Source: Acanthornis magna (lineage: Eukaryota > Chordata > Aves > Passeriformes > Acanthizidae). Taken from it: 64,000 nucleotides of DNA. How positions within the stretch are numbered: the stretch's first letter is position 1; every line of letters starts with the position of its first letter. A program made the translations under genes and the position numbers. Under the pieces are notes generated by a model. That model saw only the letters and a program-made list of their open reading frames with translations. It made no database searches and was not told the origin of the DNA. This document shows positions 11,868-21,400 of this stretch, one piece after another. Location of the stretch: the NCBI GenBank assembly GCA_036785705.1, contig JAWUZG010000177.1, positions 1,612,001 to 1,676,000 of the forward strand. The letters run 5' to 3'.

Positions 11868-12297
11868 AGCCCGTCCGCTGCCTGAGGGACGGGGCGCCAA
11901 CCGCCAATCAGCTCCGAGCTTCTTCGGTCGCGGCCTATCAGCTGCAGCTTTGCTCGCAGGTGGCGGGAGGCCGCGACGAGACCGCCGCTGTTGGGAGAGC
12001 TGAGCGATCGATCCAGACTGGAGCAATAGAGCGCCGAGGGCGGGGGGGGGGGGGGGGGGGGAGGGAGGGGGCGTGGGGACACTCACGGGGATACTCGCAG
12101 GGACACTCACGAGGACATTCGCGGGGACATTGATGGAGGCGGAGGCGCCCCCTGAACCGTCCGCGAGGTTTCGAGGGCCGTGCGGGGGTTGCGCGGAATC
12201 ATGAGCGACCCCGCGGCGCGAGCGGAACGTTCGTGCGCGGGCGGAACGTTCGTGCGGGGCCCCGTTTCCCGGGCAGTGACGGGAGGGAGGGACCAAA
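11868..12297. promoter_or_regulatory. Bidirectional CpG-island promoter of KLHDC10 and ZC3HC1
   Basis: A 430-bp stretch between divergent start codons. It is rich in CpG and holds a CCAAT box at 11904-11908, a run of 20 G at 12042-12061, short repeats of GGGACACTCACG/GGGACATT at about 12076-12132, and a tandem pair of GCGGAACGTTCGTGCG at about 12221-12256. No TATA box stands at a suitable distance from either start, as is usual for housekeeping pairs. Transcription start sites cannot be placed from sequence alone. Confidence 0.8.
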
Positions 12298-12431
12298 ATG
12301 GCGGCGCCCAGCGCCGGGGGAGCGGCGGCGGCGGGGGGGGCGAACCGGGGACGACCGCCCCCCGTCACCCCCCGGCAGATCCGCGACCTCATCGATGGCG
12401 GCATCGCTACCGAGGGGCCCGGGCCCGGCGG
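12298..12431 (+). CDS. ZC3HC1: ZC3HC1 exon 1
   Basis: ATG in context AAAATGG. 44 codons + 2 nt. An Ala/Gly-rich N terminus leads to TPRQIRDLIDGGIATEG, matching the family's QKIRQLIDEGIA block. Donor GTGAGG. Confidence 0.92.
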
Positions 12432-15400
12432 GTGAGGGGCAGCAGCGGGGGGGACTTGCTGGCACCGGGGCTGGGGTCGGGGGTGGGCCTGTCCGTGTGA
12501 CACCGAGCGGGGGAAGAGGGTTGAGGACTTCTGAGGGAATTGGGGACCGCTCGGTGTTATTTGGGGTCCTGTGGGGGGTGAGTTGGAGTCGGGGGGACGT
12601 GTCTGGAGGGGATTGGGAGGGCCTGGGTATTATTATTGGTAGAGGGGATAGCGGGAAAAGAGTGATGGGTTGGGCTGGGAGCAACTGGGAAGCACGGGGA
12701 GTACTGGGAATTGGGGGGTACTGGGAGGGCGAACTGGTGGGACTAAGAGACACTGGAAGGGAATACTGGTGGGACTTGGAGGCATTGGGAGTACTGGAGA
12801 AACTGGGGGGTACTGGGAATACTGGAGAGACTCAGGGGCATTGAGAATACTGAATGACAATGAGGCAGCAGTGCAAACTGGGAGGGTACTGGGAAGCACT
12901 GGGAGGGCAGCCCAGGTAAGTGACCTGCCGAGTCCCCGCGGCCTGAACTGGCCATGTAGTGGTCGCAGTGGTCACACCCTGGGAGTCTCAGGGGTTACTG
13001 GTGGGGGCTGGAGAGACTGGAAGGCACTGGGAGCAATGGGGGCTGAGCTTTGGGGGTGTCTCAGGGGTGCCATTCACCCTTGTCCTGACCATCCCTGAAT
13101 TTTGGCTCATGGAGGGGTATTTGGAAGAGGCCACAGGGCAGCACTTGCCACGGGGTCAGCATTCCAGCCTTGGGATCGACATTCCAGCCATGGATTCCAA
13201 TGCTGGGAGCTTGGGAATATCCCAGACTTCAATCCTCAATCTGCCCTCATTGGGCTCGGAGAACAAATCCCTGCTCCCTCCTTGTCCCATGAAATCCCCC
13301 CTGGGGCAGCTGTCAGTCACTGGGGACACATCAAGGCACCTTTGGCATTGCCTTTGTTCGTTGTTTTATTAGGAATTAATTCAAAGTTGGGAATGGGGAG
13401 CTCTGGGGAAGGTCCTTGTCAGGATAAGCCTGAGGGATGAGGGGTTAGGAAGTGCTCTGTGGTTTTTTTATCAGTGGGATCATTCCAGGCATTTTCCTTG
13501 CTGACTTTTCCTTTTAGGAAAGACACATCTGACTGGTCAGAGCCGGCCAATGGACCTTCCCAAATGGAGGCTCTTTCCTTGGAGTCTGCCAGCAGGGAAG
13601 CCTATTTCAGCAGAGTGGAAACATTCACCATATCCTTTGGGATGCTGTAAATTCCACCTTGGAATCGTGGGGGGAAGACCCACATGGATCATTGATCCAA
13701 CTCCTGGACAGGAGACAGCCAAAAAACTCCCCCCGTCCCTGAGAGCGTTGTCCAAATGCTCCTGGAGCTTTGGAGCTGTGCCCATTCCCTGGGGAATGTT
13801 CAGTGTCCCACCACCCTCTGAGGGAAGAACCTTTTCCCAAAATCCAACCTTTTCCCAAAATCCAACCTTGTCCTAAAATCCAACCATTTCCCGAAATCCA
13901 ACCTTTTCCTAAAATCCAACCTTGTCCCAAAATCCAACCTTTTCTTAAAATCCAACCTTTTCCCAAAATCCAACCTTTTCCCAAAATCCAACCTTTTCTT
14001 AAAATCCAACCTTTTCCCAAAATCCAACCTTTTCCCGAAATCCAACCTTTTCCCGAAATCCAACCTTTTCCTAAAATCCAACCTTTTCCCAAAATCCAAC
14101 CTTTTCCCAAAAGCCAACCTTTTCCCAAAATCCAACCTTTTCCCAAAAGCCAACCTTTTCCCAAAATCCAACCTTTTCCCAAAATCCAACCTTGTCCCAA
14201 AATCCAACCTTTTCCCAAAATCCAACCTTTTCCTAAAATCCAACCTTTTCCCAAAATCCAACCTTTTCCTAAAATCCAGCCTTTTCCCAAAGTCCAACCT
14301 TTTCCCAAAGTCCAACCTTTTCTTAAAATCCAACCTTTTCCCAAAATCCAACCTTTTCCCGAAATCCAACCTTTTCCCGAAATACAACCTTTTCCCAAAA
14401 TCCAACCTTTTCCCAAAATCCAACCTTTTCCCAAAAGCCAACCTTTTCCCAAAATCCAACCTTTTCCCAAAAGCCAACCTTGTCCTAAAATCCAACCTTT
14501 CCTGAAATCCAACCTTTTCCCTAAATCCTACCTTTTCCCTAAATCCAACCTTGACCCAAAGTCCAACCTTTTCCCAAAATCCAACTTTTTCCCAAAATCC
14601 AACCTTGTCCCAAAATCCAACCTTTTCCCAAAATCCAACCTTTTCCTAAAATCCAACCTTTTCCCGAAATCCTACCTTTTCCCGAAATCCAACCTTTTCC
14701 TAAAATCCAACCTTTTCCCAAAGTCCAACCTTTTCCCAAAATCCAACCTTTTCCTAAAATCCTCCCTGGCACAACTCCAGCCATTCCCTGTGTTCCTGCC
14801 CTGCTCCCAGGGAGCAGATCCATGCCCATCCCTCTGCTTCCCCTCCCGAGGAAGCCGCAGCCCTCTCCGAGCTCTCCGTTCCTCGGCAGCTTTTCCCCGC
14901 AGGAACAAAGGGAATTTTTTGGGATTTGCTCCTTGACGGGCTCACCCGCTGAAGTGGGCGGGCAAGCCGCACGTGCTGTCCCCGCTGGTGTGCGCCAGGT
15001 ACGGCTGGATCAACGTGGAGTGCGACATGCTGAGGTGCTCCAGCTGCCAGGCCTTCCTGTGCATGAGCCTGCAGCTCGCCTTCGACCTCAGCAACTGTGC
15101 GTAGGGACGGGCTGCGATCGGGATTTTGGGGTGCGGGGGCTTCCAGGGGCGTGATGGGTGGTGGGGTGTGTGGGAAAGCAGCCCAAGGCACGCAAGTGTG
15201 GTTTAGTTGGGATTAAAGGTCTTGTTTCTGCTGTCAGAGATGGGTTAGAAGGGAAGAATTCCGGCTGGGAGAGGTCATGGAATCGTAGGGAGTTTGGGTT
15301 GGAAGGGATCTTAAAGCTCATCCTGTTCTACCTCCTTGTCCGGGGAATGGTGGCTTCAGGGGATGATGGTCCCAGGGAATGATGGTCCAGGGGATGATGG

Positions 15401-18400
15401 TCCAGGGGATGATGGTCCAGGGAATGATGGTCCCAGGGAATGATTGTCCCTCCAGGGAGTGATAGTCCCAGGGAATTACAGTTCCAGGGAATTACAGTTC
15501 CAGGGAATGATGGTCCCAAGGAATTACAGTCCCAGGGAATGATGGTTCCGGGGAATGATAGTCCCGAGGAATGAGGTCCCAAGGAATGAGGTCCCAAGGA
15601 ATTACAGTTTCAGGGAATGATGATTCCAGGGAATGATGGTCCCAAGGAATGATGGTTCCAGGGAATGATGGTTCCAGGGAATGATGGTTCTAGGGAATGA
15701 TGGTTACAGGGAATTACAGTTCCAAGGAATGATTGTCCCAAGAAATTGCAGTTCCAGGGAATGAGGGTCCCAGGGAATGATGCAGAGAATGATGGTCCCA
15801 AGGAATGATGGTCCCAGGGAATGGTGGTCCCAGGGAATGGTGGTCCCAGGGAATTACAGTCCCAGGGAATGATGGTCCCAGGGAATGATGGTCCCAGGGA
15901 ATGATGGGCCCAAGGAATGATGGTCCCAGGGAATTACAGTTCCAGGGAATGATGGTCCCAAAGAATGATGGTTCCTGGGAATGGTGGTCCCAAGGAATGA
16001 TGGTTCCAAGGCATGGTGGTTCCAAGGAATGAAGGTTCCAGGGAATTACAGTTCCAGGGAATGGTGGTCCCAAGGAATGATGGTTCCAAGGCGTGGTGGT
16101 CCCAGGGAGTGATGGTTCTCCCTGGAAAATTTGACTTTTTTTCCATTGGGATGAACCTTCCCAGTGCACCCTGACCCCACTGCTCCTTGTTCCTCTCCAC
16201 GTGAAGGGAGACCCTGTGTCCTTTTTGTATCCACCCTTTAAGAACTGGAAAACCCCAGTGAGGTTCCATGTGAGCTTTCTCTGCTCGTGGAATCATGGAA
16301 TGGAATCCCAGGATGATTTGGGTTGGAAAGGGCCTCAAAGCCCATCCCGTTCCACCCCCTGCCATGGCCAGGGACACCTTCCACCATCCCAGGCTGCTCC
16401 AAGCCCTGTCCAGCTGGCCTGGAACATTCCAGATCCATGAGGATCACCCCTCACCCTCCTTTTCTCCAAACAGTCCCAAGACCCTCAGTCTCTCCATGTT
16501 TTCCAGCCATTTTTCAAGCATCATTGCCCTCTTTTAAAATTTTCTTTCCCAATTCCTGGATCTGCTGCCCTGATCCTCCCCTGAATTTTTCCAGTGCAGT
16601 GGTTGCTGCTCACCAAGGCCATTCAGGCAGAAATTATGTTGTTGATTTAATTAATTAACTCCTTATTATCCCGTAAGGAAGTGTCATCCCCACTTCTCAA
16701 TTTTCCTGGCAGCAATCCCTTGCTCCCATTCCCTGGAAGTGAACAGGGAGCACATTCCTGCTGCCTGACAGGTGCAGTGTGGCTCATGGGAATACTGAGC
16801 CTTTCCTTTTGGGTCACTCAATATCAACATTCCCTGTTTATTCAGATTATCTCTGTTAAATAAACCTTGGCCTAATTGTTCCATTGGGAATCAGACCAGG
16901 TTAGGAAAATCTAAAATAATCAAAGATCGGGAAGAAGGGCTCGAAAAACAAATCGGAAAAGAAATTATTTGGTTCTGGGAGTGTGAATAATTGAAATTAA
17001 ATGTCAATTTTTTTGGGGGGGAAGTTTGATTTCCAGACATGGCTGGGATTTGGCTTCCACAGCCAGGGTGGAGGGATCAGCTTAGCGAGGGCTTGGCAAC
17101 ATCCCAGGAGGAAAAGCTGGCAAGATCCAGCGGGTTCTGTGCCCGGGGTTGGCTTGGGCTGTTTTTCCACAGGCTCCCCTGCTCCTGTGCCTGGGAACGG
17201 GAGCGATTTTGGCTGCAGGGAGGTGGAGCTGCCACGGTGACATTTGCTGTTCCTGCTGCCGCTCTGGGGGAGCCTGGAATTGCTCTTGGTGGGAAGTGGG
17301 GAAGTCTGGGGTGAAGCCTCAGGCTCTGCAGCCTTCAGCAGCACCGAGGGGAGCTCTCCCCCGTGGTGGCTCTCTCCTGGGTTGGTGTCCTGGCCATTCC
17401 TGGGGAGGTGGCCCCCCAGGGAATATCCATGAGTTTTCCCTGCAGACAAGGAGCGCTGTGAGGAGCTCAGGAAGGCCCTGTGCACTGCCCACGAGAAGTT
17501 CTGCTTCTGGCCAGACAGCCCCTGCCCAGGTTGGTGCCTCAGGTCCCTGCACGATCCAGAGTTATTCCTTTTATTTCCACTTCCCATCACACTCCCCTTT
17601 TCCCTGTGGGAATGATGAACACAACGGGAGAGCAACATTCCCGAGTGGCCTCAGCAAATGGTCAGTCCCAGGCTGTGTCCAGCTTTTCCTAAACTCTGTG
17701 TGCCTCTGGAACTGTTGTTTTTTGGGTTGGAGCTGGCAGGGGACAGGGGAGGCTGGATGTCATGGAGTGCTCAGAGAGGGATAGAGCGCTGGGAATGGTG
17801 TGAAGGGAAAAGGCTGTGCTGAGCTTTTCCTTCAAAAGCGAAAAAGTGAAATAAAATGGAATGGTTTGGGTGGAAAGGGACCTTAAAACCCATCCCATCC
17901 CACCCCTGCCATGGCAGGGACACCTCCCACTGTCCCAGGGGGGTCCAGCCTGGCCTTGGACACTCCTAGGGATCCAGGGGCAGCCACAGCTGCTCTGGGA
18001 ATTCCATCCCAGCCAGGAATTCCTTCCCAAGATCCCATCTAACCTTTTCCTTCAGCTTAGGGTCATTCCCTCTCATCCTTTCACTACATTTATGAGTCCA
18101 CCCCGGCCTGGCTCAGCTCCCCCTTCCCCTGTGGGATGAGGAGGCCTTGGGAAGGCTGAGCAGAGCTTTTCCTCTCCCCAGATCGCTTCGCCAGGCTGCT
18201 GGTGGATGAGCCCAGGGTCCTTCTCCAGGACTTCCTGGATCGCTTCCAGAGCCTGTGCCAGCTGGAGCTGCAGCTGCCCTCCCTGAGACCAGAGGACCTG
18301 AAAAACATGGTGAGTTCCCTCCTGCTCCCAAAATCCGGAGTGTTCGAGGCTCCGGTGACGATCCCAAAAAGGGGAATTTCCGCCTGGCTGCGTGAGGGGT

Positions 18401-21400
18401 CTGCTCCCACCGTGGTTTTTCCCTTGGATGTTCCCCGTGCGGTGGTTCTGCCGTGGAAAGGTGTCAGGAGGAGTTTGGAATGGCTCAGCAGCTGGGCTGT
18501 GGTGTCTGCTTCCCGCTCTGGACCTTTCCCAGTGTCCAGGCTGCTCTGTGGGGCCTGGGAGAGGTGATTTGGGACCCCACAGACTCCCCTGGGAGCTCTC
18601 CCTGGCGCTCCAAGCACTCCATGAGATGTGCATCGCTCCTGTAGCTGGGATGGCACACAGGAGACAGGAATTTGGGCTGCCCTGGGCCGGAGGTGTGGGC
18701 AGAGATCTGGGAAGGTGCAGGAGCCCGAGGAGGCTTTTCCCGAGGAGGGAAAAGCAGGAAGGGCCGGGAACAAGTGTGGGATTGCCTCTCTGCAGGAGCC
18801 TGTCCTGGCCCTGCTCTGCCCCAGCCCAGTCTGGCTCGCTGGGCACTCCTTGCCAGGGCACAGATGGCTCTGGGCAGCCACGAGCCGTGTGGGATCCAGG
18901 GAATATTCCTCCTTTCAGCACAGCCTCAGAGGGGTTTTAGGGCTGGCTGAGCTCAGAAACCGCCGGAGAGTCCCAAAACCACGGCAGGAATGGGATCTGC
19001 TCCACTGCTGGGGGAGCAGATGGGGCTGGGCAGAGTTCATGGAGTGGGGAGCCAGAGGGGGACACGGCAGGGGGAAACCATTGCCCTGAGTGACTTTTCC
19101 CTGTTCACCAGAGCTGAGGGATGCAATTCCAGGGGGTGAAAAAGGGATTTTTCTCCATGTGGGCATGATTTGGGAGTAAAATCAGTGTGCTTTATCCCTG
19201 TGCTCTGCAGTCCCTGACAGAGGAAAAGATCTCTCAGCTCCTCCAGCTCATCGGGGAGGAACTGGAGCACAAAGGAACAGAGGGAGAGAAGTCTCCCGGG
19301 AAGTTTTCCACGGAAATCCTACAGGTGCACGTCCCCGCCTGTATCCTGGCGCTGTGCGGCTGGACCTGCAGGTGGGCAGGGCTCTGGGCTGGGCCTGGAA
19401 TGTCCCTCACGCTCTGGGGTTGCCATGAGAGCTGTTGGAGGCTGGAGGAATGTGGGATGTTCCTCCTGGGAGATGTTCAGTATCCCTTATTTCATTATTT
19501 TTGTGTTTTCCTTCTTTCACTGCACTCCTCTTTCCCTTATTTCATTATTTTTGTGTTTTCCTTTGTTCACTACACTCCTCTTCCCTTATTTCACTATTTT
19601 TCTGTTTTCCTTCATTCACTGCACTCCTGCTTCCCTTATTTCACTATTTTTCTGTTTTCCTTTGTTCGCTACACTCCTGCTTCCCTTATTTCACTATTTT
19701 TCTGTTTTCCTTCATTCACTGCACTCCTCTTCCCTTATTTCACTATTTCTCTGTTTTCCTTCGTTCACTACACTCCTGCTTCCCTTATTTCACTATATTT
19801 CTATTTTCCTTCTTTTTCACCACACTTCTGCCTACCTTATTTTATTTTCCCGTTTTCCCTCATTTTCACTACTCTCCTGCTTCCTCTGTGTCACTATTTC
19901 CCCTCTTTTCCACTTCCCTTATTTCACCATTGTCCGATTTCCCCTCTTTTTCGTTCTGCTCCTTCTTCCTATCAAGGCAAAATGCACCTGAGCTGGTTTA
20001 AATCAGTGTCACAGATGGGGTTTAATGGACTTTTTCCTGACTTTTATGGGCCCAGGCTCATCCCTGACCACCTCTCATGACTTTCCCCATCCCTGGCAGT
20101 GTCCAAGGCCGGGTTGGAGTGACCTGGGATAGTGGGAGGTGTCCCTGCCCGTGGGGAGTGGGAATGAAATGATCTTTGTGTCACTCCCAACCCATCCTGT
20201 GATCCCGTGATGATCCCATGATGATCTCATGATAATTCCATGGTGATCCCGTGATAATTCAATGATAATTCCATGATGATCCCATGATAATTCCATGGTG
20301 ATCCCGTGATAATCCAATCATAATTCCATGATAATCCCATGATAATTCCATGATGATCCCATGATGATCTCATGATAATTCAATGATGATCTCATGGTAA
20401 TTCCATGGTGATCCCATGATAATTCAATGATAATTCCATGATGATCCAATCATAATTCCATGATAATCCCATGATAATGCCATGATGATCCCATGATAAT
20501 TCAATTATAATTCCATGATGATCCAATCATAATTCCATGATGATCCCATGATAATGCCATGATGATCCCATGATAATTCAATGATAATTCCATGATGATC
20601 CCATGGTAATGCCATGGTGATCCCATGATAATTCAATGATAATTCCATGATGATCCCATGATAACGCCATGGTGATCCCATGGTAATTCAATGATAATTC
20701 CGTGATGATCCCATGGTAATGCCATGATGATCCCATGATAATTCCATGATGATCCCGTGATAACACCATGGTGATCCCATGATGATCCCATGGTAATTCA
20801 ATGATAATTCCATGATGATCTCATGATCATGCCATGATGATCCCATGATAATTCCATGATGATCCCGTGATCCCATGATAATTCCATGATGATCCCATGA
20901 TAGTTCAGTTATAATCCCATGATGATCCCATGATGATCCCATGATAATGCCATGATCATCCCATGATAATTCCATGATAATTCAATGATAATCCCATGAT
21001 GATCCCACGATAACGCCATGATGATCCCATGACAATTCCATGATGATCCCATGATAATTCAATGATAATCCCATGATAATCCCACGATAATTCCATGATG
21101 ATCCCACGATGATCCCATGATAATTCCATGATGATCCCACGATGATCCCACGTCTCGGCTCTGTCCCCGCAGCGCTGCCTCGGGCTCGGTGAACCTGTCC
21201 GTGATCACCTGCTCCCGCTGCATGAGGAGGGTGGGGCTGTGGGGCTTCCACCAGCTGGAATCCGCAGCCCCAGAGCCTGACTCCTGCGGCTCCATCGCGG
21301 CCGCTCCCGAGCGCTTCCCGGCCCTGCCCGCGTCCCCGCGCAGGATGCTCACCCGGAGCCAGGACCCGGGCTCCGAGCAGGTACCGCCGGGGTGGGCTGC

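Noticed and set aside
11670..12503. 277-codon minus-strand frame extending KLHDC10 upstream of its ATG
   Set aside because: It spans the CpG-island promoter and antisense of ZC3HC1 exon 1. The family start (MSAA) is at 11867.
13645..14902. U2-type GT-AG alternative for ZC3HC1 intron 2
   Set aside because: The phase works but the extended exon reads into an in-frame TGA before PLKW. The AT-AC boundaries restore the conserved frame exactly.
13770..14936. 388-codon plus-strand frame of PFPKIQ repeats (and long minus-strand frames of GKGWIL and FGKRLD repeats)
   Set aside because: Produced by an 18-bp stop-free intronic minisatellite. No splice sites, start context or homology; both strands are open equally.
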